NCBI GenBank assembly: GCA_025782575.1
Contig: JALGYY010000017.1
Span: 857,892-921,891, forward strand
Source of the DNA: a bacterium
GTDB lineage: Bacteria > Orphanbacterota > Orphanbacteria > Orphanbacterales > Orphanbacteraceae
Reading direction: 5' to 3'
Length of the DNA stretch: 64,000 nt
Numbering within the stretch: the stretch's first letter is position 1; every line of letters starts with the position of its first letter. The translations under genes and the position numbers were made by a program. Shown here piece after piece: positions 26,901 through 33,325 of the stretch. A model generated the notes under the pieces. That model was not told where the DNA came from, did not search any database, and saw only the letters and a program-made list of their open reading frames with translations.

Positions 26901-29356
26901 GACAGCGGGAGTAGAGCCTGGAAATCCCCGCTCGAATTGACGGGGATCTCGACCCCGTCAATCAGCAGTCTGTTCCCCGGGTTCGTCCGTCCCTTCAACC
27001 GGCACTCCACCAGCGGACTCTCCGAACCGCTGGCGGCGATCCGGAACGAGCGGGACGAATCGCCATAGGCAAGACGTTGTTCCTGACGGGGGCTCGTGAT
27101 TCCGATATGGGGTAGATGGATCGTCCCGCCGACATGCCTGTCTCCCGACCGGGCGATCTCCACTTCCAGAATGTCCGTTCCGTCATCATCAATCCGAGCG
27201 GTGAAGCGTCCGAGTTCGTCTATGGGCAGCGCCACGTCGTTGATCGACACCTGGGGGCTGGCCTCCGGCGTCTCCAATTCTTCCTGGATCACGACCGGGT
27301 GGTCCTGCTCCTCATTCTCCGAGGTTCTACCGGCCGCAACCGTCCGGCTTTCCCCGTACCTGCGAATGCTGATCTGATCACCAGGGACCTCTAAGACCTC
27401 GGTAAGGTAGGCCGCAGTCGCCTCGGCCATCTTCCTGGAGTTCTGAGGGTCGTGATACGCGAATCCGGCTCGGTCGGTCTGTCCCTCGATCACGAAGTTC
27501 TCGTCCGGATGTTGCCGGATGAACCGGGCTCCCTCTCGGAGAGCCCGCTTGGCGGTCTCACTCAGGTCGGCCAGGTTTGCATCGAACGCATTTCCTGTCA
27601 GTCTGAGTATGGAGGTCGGCTTGCTATCCCCCCCGAAGCTCCTGCCGGAGTTCTCGGTGGTGATCCTGTCCGGAGAACGAACCTCCACCCGGTACTGATA
27701 CCCTTCGCCCGCCTCGACACTCTCGTCCCGATCGGGGCGCACCGCTGACGAGGTCGTCTCAGCATGTAATCCCTCGCCCTCGATCTGCCTTGTGGCACCG
27801 AGAGAGGAAGGGCTCGTTCTCAGGCCATTCTTGTTCGGCAACAGAATCCGTTTCCCGTTCACCAGGATGGAAAGTGTCTCGACACTGCCGACGATATCGA
27901 CCGGGAGGTTTCGCGCATCGGTGCGGATGGAGACGCCCAGTTCCGCCGGCTTACCGATACCGACCGATTCACCCTCGTATTGAACTCCGAAGCTCGCCTT
28001 CGCCATGAGTCCGGGCGTCACCCAGAGTACCCGGCTCTCACCGTTCGTCGCTGAAGCGACTGTGGCCAGGCTGTTCAGATTGATTTTCACCATGCGCTGG
28101 CCGGGCCTGACGGCGGGGAAGTGATACCGTCCGTCGCCGTCCGTAATGGCGTACGTGCCGTTGTCGAGGGCGATCATCACTCCGGGAATGCCAAGCTCTC
28201 CGTCATCCTGCCGGCCATCGGAATCTTGATCCTCGAAGACCTTTCCTATGATCGTGCTGAGATCGAAATCGGGATCCAGGGTGATCGTGACTTCCGCGCT
28301 CGCTTCGTTCGACACCAGACAGGAATCGCAATAATCCTTGGCGACTACACTGTTCCGATAGACTCCGGGCATCGCTCCTGAACCGACGACCAGTTGATAC
28401 CGGAGCTCCAGGTACCCGGGCTCGTCGGGATCGATGCTCCCGTCACCATCCACGTCATCCCAGGCGGGAACTGTCCCGATCCGGAAGAGGGCGGGCCGTC
28501 GGCCGATCGGGTCGATCAGTCGCCTGCCGGCCAGAGTGGCGCTTCCTTCGATCAGTTTGAATCCCGCCGGGAATCGGTCTTCCAGCGAGACATCGACCAC
28601 TTCGAATTCGGCGGTGTTTCGAATCAGCACGGTGTAGGTGACCACATCTCCTACAATGCCGTACTTTCGATTCGCTTCTTTCTCGAGTTCGAGAACGGCG
28701 AGTTGGGGTTTCACAACCTGCACGACAAAGTCGTTGAAGTTGTTCGCCTCTCCATCCGCATTTCCGGGAGTCATGGATTGAGCGAGCTCATGATCCCCCG
28801 CGATTGATGAGAATGTCCCGAATCCCGCAGTGTCGGGGGCGGTTGCTCTGAACCGGATTTCGATCGGGGTCCCGGAGACCGTCACTTTGCTGCCGAACGA
28901 AATGGTCATCAGCGATTCACTCACCGTCGCCGAATACGTTTCGGGATCTTGAGCGGGGTTTTTGTTTCGCAACCTCGCTTCCCCGTAACGGACACCCTCG
29001 ATCTCCACATCCCTGTACCCCCGTGGGATCAGAATGCGGATGTGACGAATACCGGAATGATCCGCCATCATCGTCGGCATGACCGTGTAGGTGAACTGAT
29101 TGCGCATGCTCGATACGAGGATTCGATTCGGTTTGATCTCAGCGACGATCGCCTCTGCCACCGCGCTCGATCGGTTCAGCGAAACCTGTGCCGTATCAGC
29201 GAAAGTGATTCCGTTCGCTCCTCCTGTGAATTCGTTCCGGATCGTATCCGCCGGAGCGAGTCGTGGTGAGACGCACAGAGCAACCAGAACCAGAGCGGAC
29301 AGAATACCCCCTCTCTTCAGGGCGAAGCCGGCGGTATGTCCGATGAATCGTCGCAT
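23918..29356 (-). CDS. Giant DUF11/SdrD/OmpA outer-membrane beta-barrel protein
   Basis: 1812 residues with signal peptide. Order: beta-rich N-terminal region (~40-210), DUF11 (~214-340; YGIVGDVVTYTVLIRNTA), SdrD-B repeat (~366-425; GKVFEDQDSDGRQDDGE), an OmpA-like peptidoglycan-binding segment (~585-680; FVIEGQTDRAG ... ISIRRYGESRTVA), Ig-like repeats (~750-940), then a long antiparallel region (~950-1812) predicted as an outer-membrane barrel, ending in aromatic WY after GYNFTDFSDNEY. That C-terminal pattern recurs in large OmpA-family proteins of other diderms. It lies two bases after the small DUF11-like gene and overlaps the FecR gene. Likely surface anchor or secretion pore for DUF11 proteins (inference). 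Confidence 0.85.
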   Translation of the reverse strand: MRRFIGHTAGFALKRGGILSALVLVALCVSPRLAPADTIRNEFTGGANGITFADTAQVSLNRSSAVAEAIVAEIKPNRILVSSMRNQFTYTVMPTMMADHSGIRHIRILIPRGYRDVEIEGVRYGEARLRNKNPAQDPETYSATVSESLMTISFGSKVTVSGTPIEIRFRATAPDTAGFGTFSSIAGDHELAQSMTPGNADGEANNFNDFVVQVVKPQLAVLELEKEANRKYGIVGDVVTYTVLIRNTAEFEVVDVSLEDRFPAGFKLIEGSATLAGRRLIDPIGRRPALFRIGTVPAWDDVDGDGSIDPDEPGYLELRYQLVVGSGAMPGVYRNSVVAKDYCDSCLVSNEASAEVTITLDPDFDLSTIIGKVFEDQDSDGRQDDGELGIPGVMIALDNGTYAITDGDGRYHFPAVRPGQRMVKINLNSLATVASATNGESRVLWVTPGLMAKASFGVQYEGESVGIGKPAELGVSIRTDARNLPVDIVGSVETLSILVNGKRILLPNKNGLRTSPSSLGATRQIEGEGLHAETTSSAVRPDRDESVEAGEGYQYRVEVRSPDRITTENSGRSFGGDSKPTSILRLTGNAFDANLADLSETAKRALREGARFIRQHPDENFVIEGQTDRAGFAYHDPQNSRKMAEATAAYLTEVLEVPGDQISIRRYGESRTVAAGRTSENEEQDHPVVIQEELETPEASPQVSINDVALPIDELGRFTARIDDDGTDILEVEIARSGDRHVGGTIHLPHIGITSPRQEQRLAYGDSSRSFRIAASGSESPLVECRLKGRTNPGNRLLIDGVEIPVNSSGDFQALLPLSLGHNVCGILVENAQGASRIVNVDLLASDVDGDGNALIIAEAIPILTVDLPPPGVRLSTAHLRITGKTEPKNQVRANGQSLEVQEDGRFYGVVELPRGKSLLTVQVTDPEGRNGIIEREIDVARNELFLLAFAEGRIGEYIGRGHLEGTGVDDGRTFYVEGRAAFYLKGVIAGKYLVTSAFDSEKDRYEGIFRNIDLGKTERLLTNLDPDKLYPVYGDASSVTYDGESQGKFYLALESDEIGILVGNYPLSLSDTELAAYRRTLYGGQATYRSASKTRFGKPDTEIVFFGAELRQLHVRDELSGTGGSLYYLSHSDLIEGSEQVTLVVRDKITGLVLRRETQQQNFDYTIKYEEGRIMFRRPISSVEPDGDLVDREILSGDPIFIEVEYEVRADFFQENAFGARGRRQLGDRVSVGATYVDDQLESGQYLLEGADAEIRLGENSRIMAELAETEGTDSPTFVSSDGGLSYREVTPEGARQGRAWKAAAEIDLGEWIRKPDKYLIKAYLKELEAGFQSSGNFQERGTRKVGVSGELLLTDRSALRLRTDQEDLTADSLSAGTVARKTVGSVQWSHAADRWGFGAEYLRSISEDRDGNSLENNQFGAVKLSANANEKISGRVERQQTFSGPENDQTTLGLTYQLLPSLSLDAEGTEGTRGRSGRAGAALAIGDSRVYLTERVLNGGGDDQTSTVFGGESRFAKGSRIYSEYQWVNTRSGDRRVSLMGIQRQWEIGPGLKLLLGGETSQVDADSLSSERNALSGSIAYSDTRNIKASSRHEVRYENGIADRIQYFTVNQIDLKISPDFSFLGVYRFSKTRDRERDEDEARLEERTIGFAYRPVGHDRVNALARYSHLFDMRPGALAEMDRDEKRMDVVSVELVAEVHPRIEWFGKGAARIKNEKIEDRPDVTTHTYLGIQRINLGLWRELGLGVEYRVLHQEEAKDYRKGWLNEATWSLLKNFRLGMGYNFTDFSDNEYSMDDYSVRGWFMRLQGWY

Positions 29357-29358
29357 AC

Positions 29359-29970
29359 CTACTTCACCCTCACTCTGAAACGGATCAACAGATCGGATTG
29401 CCCGGGCAAGTCGAGAACCTGATTAGCCTGGTCGGGAACTGTTCCCACAGTAATGAGCGCCGTGCCTGGTCGATCCTCATACTCCTGATACGAGGCGATA
29501 TCATCCGGAGACCCTTGGATATCGGTCACAGGTATCCACCCGGAGGACCAGATGGCCCCATCGTCAGCAGCGTTGGAAACGACCGTGTACTCGATGCTCT
29601 CTGGGATGTACGTGAAAGCGGTCAGATCAAGAACGTCGGAGATGCGGATGTCATGTACTGAATAGAGAGTAGTGTTGCCTACGGAGAGGAGAAAGAAGAT
29701 CTCTTCACCAGGGGCAACGTTCGACCCCTCAGGCAAGACGATCCCCTTCAGATCAAGCGCCTGCTTTCGCAGAGCGAGATCTACCGATTGGATCTCGAAT
29801 TTCGCGGACCCCGTCCCATCACCACCCAGTAAGGTGCCGTTGCTGATACCACCGATTCCTCCGAACACGGCATTCGTTGCAGCGAAAGCCGGTGGCGGTA
29901 TCCCAACAAGCATCCACCCGGCAGTGACGATCAGGCATAGGGCCACACGCCGAGCCAGGGCAACACTCAC
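29359..29970 (-). CDS. Exported DUF11-like protein A
   Basis: 203 residues, GTG start with AGGA eight bases upstream; signal peptide with cleavage after PAFA (~30). The mature part begins TNAVFGGIGGISNGTLLG and carries one DUF11-like unit (LALRKQALDLKGIVLPEGS, VLDLTAFTYIPESIEYTV, DLLIRFRVRVK). It resembles exported protein B encoded just upstream and the C terminus of the 1203-residue protein in the order lead strand, FxLxVxNTT, DVLD, FTYxxxSI, closing strand. Tight operon with the giant barrel. A subunit or cargo of that barrel is a reasonable hypothesis; function unproven. Confidence 0.78.
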   Translation of the reverse strand: MSVALARRVALCLIVTAGWMLVGIPPPAFAATNAVFGGIGGISNGTLLGGDGTGSAKFEIQSVDLALRKQALDLKGIVLPEGSNVAPGEEIFFLLSVGNTTLYSVHDIRISDVLDLTAFTYIPESIEYTVVSNAADDGAIWSSGWIPVTDIQGSPDDIASYQEYEDRPGTALITVGTVPDQANQVLDLPGQSDLLIRFRVRVK

Positions 29971-30198
29971 ATCGATTTTCCTACAGCCAGGTTCCTCGCG
30001 AGTTACGGACGCGTCGCTTTGACCGGGTGAGTCCGCACCAGGCGAACTCTCCCTCGCACAACAACTCTCCGCATCCCGGAGGGAGTAGCGTCATGTCTTC
30101 TCCGTGCAGACCGAATTGGCCCAGCACGGCAACCATGGATTCCAGCTCGGAGCGACAGGGATCAGCAATTACAGCCCCCCTCACTCCATGGCCGTCAA

Positions 30199-30774
30199 CT
30201 AGTCCACGGTCGCCTCAAAGAGAACCACCCAGACATTCCCGGCTGCGATATCGAGTTGCAGGTTCCCCGGCAATCCAAGACTGACAGTTCCGGCACTCTC
30301 TCCCCCGACATCGGTGCTGTTCACAGGATCGAGGAGCGCGGTGTTGCCTTCGACAGCCGCCCAGATGGCCGCTTCCGTCGCGCCGGTCGCAAGGGTGTTG
30401 TCCACGCGAATGGAACTGGACACGTATGTAAACCCGGTTAACGGATCCGATACGCGAATATCAGAGACGGGCACGCCAGTGCTGTTGTCGATATAGATCA
30501 TGAACCCCACGACTGTACCGGAAGGGATGTTGGCACCCGGGCTCAGCTGTGTTCCGTCGGTAAGAAACGCCGTCTTCACAAGAGCGAGTGTGTCGGAGTT
30601 CAAAGTGAAAATATTTGAGTTCACAAGATCCGCATCAACACCTGCAATACTACCGGTTGCCTGGTTAGTAGCCGCCGTCGCTGTTGAAACCGTCAGAAAA
30701 CTGACAGAAATGACTACGATCAGCAGCAAGGGGAGGCGAATCAGACTGGGTCCACGTATGAAGCCCGTTTTCAT
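30199..30774 (-). CDS. Exported DUF11-like protein B
   Basis: About 191 residues from ATG 30774 (AAGGAG about ten bases upstream). Signal peptide ends near TATAA. The mature N terminus (TNQATGSIAGVDADLVNS) parallels that of protein A; a single DUF11-like unit follows (LALVKTAFLTDGTQLSPG, VGFMIYIDNST, FTYVSSSIRVDN, VWVVLFEATVD). The last strand closely resembles the C terminus of the 1203-residue protein (IWAVVFTVKIN). First full gene of the minus-strand surface operon. The next gene lies 228 bases away without an evident terminator. Pilin-like or cargo role is speculative. Confidence 0.78.
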   Translation of the reverse strand: MKTGFIRGPSLIRLPLLLIVVISVSFLTVSTATAATNQATGSIAGVDADLVNSNIFTLNSDTLALVKTAFLTDGTQLSPGANIPSGTVVGFMIYIDNSTGVPVSDIRVSDPLTGFTYVSSSIRVDNTLATGATEAAIWAAVEGNTALLDPVNSTDVGGESAGTVSLGLPGNLQLDIAAGNVWVVLFEATVD

Positions 30775-30879
30775 TTTCTTTAATCTCCTTTTACGAACAA
30801 AGAATACAAATAGTCGATGTCCGGTACGTTGCATCCCATAGCTGAGGGAAAAGCCGTATCGAACTACCGCGATTTGATA

Positions 30880-30927
30880 TCAGAGAAGATTCACTCGCTT
30901 CCGCGCATTCCTCATGCCGACGAACAT
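30880..30927 (-). CDS. Tiny leader ORF with very strong ribosome-binding site
   Basis: ATG at 30927 preceded by AAAGGAGG with 6-base spacing, one of the best SD matches in the window, encodes MFVGMRNARKRVNLL and stops at 30880. It lies 105 bases upstream of the first DUF11-like gene. No homology can be judged at this length. It may be a regulatory leader peptide or a chance ORF using an SD. Confidence 0.4.
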   Translation of the reverse strand: MFVGMRNARKRVNLL

Positions 30928-31211
30928 GCCGATCCTCCTTTCCGGTCTAAAAAATGAGCCGGACACGACGACGACGGAGAGCACATATCTCCTCATTTCC
31001 TTGTATCGGAAGAAGTTAGGGTTTACATGACCCGATGCTCCGCTGGAAAACCCGACCCGGGATTTGTCTGGAAATGTGAGTTGTTCAGGGGCTGAGATCA
31101 GCGATGGATCGGGAGATTTCTAGCGCGCGAGAGACTCTATGTCGTTGAATTCATTCATGATGCGGGAAAAGATCGCCGCGGGGAGCTCGATGTCCGGCCC
31201 CATTTACCGAC
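30928..31211. other. Leader region without recognised gene
   Basis: Between the tiny leader ORF and the candidate RNA terminator no convincing ORF is seen. On the minus strand there are only short dyads (GGAGA-N7-TCTCC near 30980-31000, TCCGG-N13-CCGGA near 30940-30963). The region probably forms a long untranslated leader or holds a secondary promoter of the DUF11 operon. Confidence 0.4.
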
Positions 31212-31313
31212 AAAAAAAACCCCCGGTCGGTCATGCATCGCCCATCTCCTGCCCTCCCACGACATGAACGAACGCGCTGCCCAACACGGGGGTAAGAAGT
31301 GTTCCTCTTCCCG
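31212..31313 (-). ncRNA. Candidate structured small RNA or attenuator
   Basis: A near-consensus promoter fires into a ~100-base segment that ends in a stem and eight Ts. The closing stem is ACCCCCG (31287-31293) with CGGGGGT (31219-31225); inside it a second helix of 10 of 12 pairs joins the CGTTCGTTCATG arm to the CATGACCGACCG arm. There is no ORF with an SD. It is not SRP RNA (no GGAAGxAGCA tetraloop motif), tRNA or 6S-sized. Either an independent small RNA or a terminated leader of the downstream DUF11 surface operon. Confidence 0.55.
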
Positions 31314-31319
31314 TAAACG

Positions 31320-31349
31320 ACTATACGAATGCTTTGGAAAAAGTGTCAA
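31320..31349 (-). promoter_or_regulatory. Near-consensus sigma70 promoter
   Basis: Minus strand TTGACA (31344-31349), 18-base spacer, TATAGT (31320-31325): 11 of 12 consensus positions. It lies about 20 bases beyond the cysS stop and points away from cysS toward the candidate RNA and the DUF11 operon. Confidence 0.8.
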
Positions 31350-31370
31350 CGGGCGGCAGGCTCGGAGGAG

Positions 31371-32774
31371 CTACTTCGGGCGGACAATCGTTCCATCGGC
31401 GGTGTCTTCCAGGACAAAACCCCTGTCGCTGAGAAGGTCTCGGATTCTGTCCGCTTCGGCGAAGTTCTTGTCTGCCCGTGCTTTGATTCGGGCATCCACA
31501 AGCTTTTGCGTTTCGGTATCGACCGCCGCTTCTTTCCTGGTCATCGACTTAATTCCGATACCGAAGACGCGGTCCATCTCGAGCAGAGTAGTGTACTGGT
31601 CGGCGCCTGACAGAGACTTGTCGCCAAGGACGGCCCAGAGAACCGCCAGAGCCCGCGGCATATTCAGGTCGTCCCGGCACGCCTCGAGAAAAGAAGAGTA
31701 GTAGCTCTCCGCGATTCGCCCCCCTGTCTCGTCACGAATCGCCGCGACTCGATTGGCGATGCGCTCCAGGGCGTTAGCGGCTCCCTCGATACTTTCCCAT
31801 GTGAAAGTGAGAGGGGCGCGATAGTGTGCGCCCAAGCAGAAGAATCTGTACGCCACCGGGTCGAAGCCCTTCTGCACGAGCGTATTGACGGTGAGGAAGT
31901 TGTCCCCCGACTTCGACATGCGCTCCCCGTCCTCACCATCGGCAGACTTCGGAAGCACCAGGAATTCGCCGTGCATCCACCAGCGAACCCATTCTTTGCC
32001 CGTAACGGCTTCAACCTGAGCGATTTCGTTTGTATGATGGACGGCCACGTGGTCGATACCGCCGCAATGAATATCAAACTGCTCACCAAGATACCGGAGC
32101 GACATGGCCGAACATTCGAGGTGCCAGCCGGGAAATCCGATTCCCCATGGGCTATCCCACTCCATGAGCCTGGATTCGTTTTTCGGAGAGAACTTCCAGA
32201 CGGCGAAATCGGTCGGGTTTCTCTTTCCCTTGACCACTTCGATACGGGCACCCGCCTTGAGGCTGTCCAGATCGAGCCGGGCCAGTTTGCCGTAGTCGAC
32301 CAGCTTTTTAGTGTCGAAGTAGATTCCGTCATCGATATGGTAGGTGAATCCGGCCTCTTCCAGGCGGCTCGCCAGATCGATCTGCTCCTGGATGTGATCG
32401 GTCGCTTTGCACCATCGGCTCGGTTCGAGGATATGGAGCCGCTTCAGGTCATCCCGGAATGCCTGCCAGTAGCGATCGGCGATTTCGTATGCCGATACCC
32501 CCTCCCTGGCCGCACCTACCGCCATCTTGTCTTCACCGGTGTCTGAATCGGAGACGAGATGGCCCACATCGGTGACGTTCATCACATGGGTGACTTCGTA
32601 CCCATCGAGTTCGAGCACGCGACGAAGATAGTCCTCGAACAGGTAGGTCCGGAGATTGCCGAGATGGGCAAAATTGTACACAGTGGGGCCGCAGGTATAG
32701 AGCCCGACCTTTCCATCCTCCAAAGGCTGAAATGGATCATTCCGTCGGGTCATCGTGTTGTAAAGACGAAGCAT
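31371..32774 (-). CDS. cysS: Cysteinyl-tRNA synthetase
   Basis: 467-residue class I aminoacyl-tRNA synthetase charging tRNA-Cys in the cytosol. HIGH-type motif FAHLGNLRT (~35-43), zinc ligands in LYTCGPTVYN, WHLECSAM and HHTNE, and KMSKS-type motif ERMSKSGDN (~286-294). The C-terminal DALR-like helical domain and the final conserved tail (ADRIRDLLSDRGFVLEDT) are intact. Length is normal. It is monocistronic: upstream lies an inverted-repeat element, downstream a promoter for another transcript. High confidence. Confidence 0.97.
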   Translation of the reverse strand: MLRLYNTMTRRNDPFQPLEDGKVGLYTCGPTVYNFAHLGNLRTYLFEDYLRRVLELDGYEVTHVMNVTDVGHLVSDSDTGEDKMAVGAAREGVSAYEIADRYWQAFRDDLKRLHILEPSRWCKATDHIQEQIDLASRLEEAGFTYHIDDGIYFDTKKLVDYGKLARLDLDSLKAGARIEVVKGKRNPTDFAVWKFSPKNESRLMEWDSPWGIGFPGWHLECSAMSLRYLGEQFDIHCGGIDHVAVHHTNEIAQVEAVTGKEWVRWWMHGEFLVLPKSADGEDGERMSKSGDNFLTVNTLVQKGFDPVAYRFFCLGAHYRAPLTFTWESIEGAANALERIANRVAAIRDETGGRIAESYYSSFLEACRDDLNMPRALAVLWAVLGDKSLSGADQYTTLLEMDRVFGIGIKSMTRKEAAVDTETQKLVDARIKARADKNFAEADRIRDLLSDRGFVLEDTADGTIVRPK

Positions 32775-32877
32775 GACAGTTCCTTGAAGCCAGGAATTAT
32801 AGGGACGGCCTCATGGGCCGTCAAGATCTGCGAATCCTGCCGAGGTGCCTGCCGGCCCGGTGCTTCCGGCTCCCGTG

Positions 32878-33098
32878 CCTCTCCACGCAAGCCGACCCTC
32901 TTCCCGGGAGAATTTGCGAGACGAGGCCGGTGGGACCCGTTAGTTCTGGGGACACAATACGCGATTCCCACGCTCGGTACTGGTAGAGATGCGTATTGTG
33001 TCCCCAGAACTAACGGGCCGGCCGAACGAGCCAGCGAGGGACGACATTCGGAGTCCCGCAGCGGCTCCTCGGGAAGAGGGTCGGCTTGCGTGGAGAGG
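32878..33098. repeat. Nested perfect inverted repeats (MITE/REP-like element)
   Basis: 221 bases with two nested perfect dyads. The outer arms, 32878-32906 and 33070-33098, match 29/29; allowing a one-base bulge the stem extends about four more pairs. The inner arms, 32936-32962 and 32991-33017, match 27/27 around a 28-base loop. The inner arm carries TTCTGGGGACACAATACG, similar to sequences I recall beside REP-associated tyrosine transposases. No transposase is encoded here. Sits in the cysS/DUF2723 divergent intergenic region. Confidence 0.9.
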
Positions 33099-33247
33099 AA
33101 CCGGTGACTGAGGTATATGGTCCCTTTTTTCAGCACTTTTCAGGGGTGCAGGGGTGTATCGGTGGGTTCGACTCTCCATGTGAATCAAAATCGGTCTCCA
33201 TTCGTCAGGCTGCAGGACGGGCCGGGCCCAGATCCCGGGAGAAAGGA

Positions 33248-33276
33248 TTGGGACACTCGAACGGCTGTGCTATATT
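33248..33276 (+). promoter_or_regulatory. Sigma70-type promoter of the DUF2723 operon
   Basis: TTGGGA (33248-33253), 17-base spacer, TATATT (33271-33276), about 50 bases upstream of the GTG start of the DUF2723 gene. Nothing else recognised between the inverted-repeat element and this promoter. Confidence 0.65.
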
Positions 33277-33325
33277 TCTCTGATTGACTTAAAATCGTCG
33301 GCAGGAGGCCGCAGGAGTTATCAGG

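Noticed and set aside
29981-30184. 67-codon minus-strand ORF between the two small DUF11-like genes, Cys-rich near its end
   Set aside because: GTG start without usable SD, an internal ATG with only a weak SD, Arg-rich tail and no family resemblance; more likely an untranslated spacer in the operon.
31120-31203. 27-residue minus-strand ORF (MGPDIELPAAIF...) just after the RNA terminator
   Set aside because: No SD and too short; its codon use looks reasonable, but nothing else supports translation.
33091-33180. tRNA-like pieces: GGAGAGG followed by GGTTCGACTC and CTCC
   Set aside because: No D- or anticodon arm and the T-stem does not pair; the GGAGAGG belongs to the outer inverted-repeat arm.
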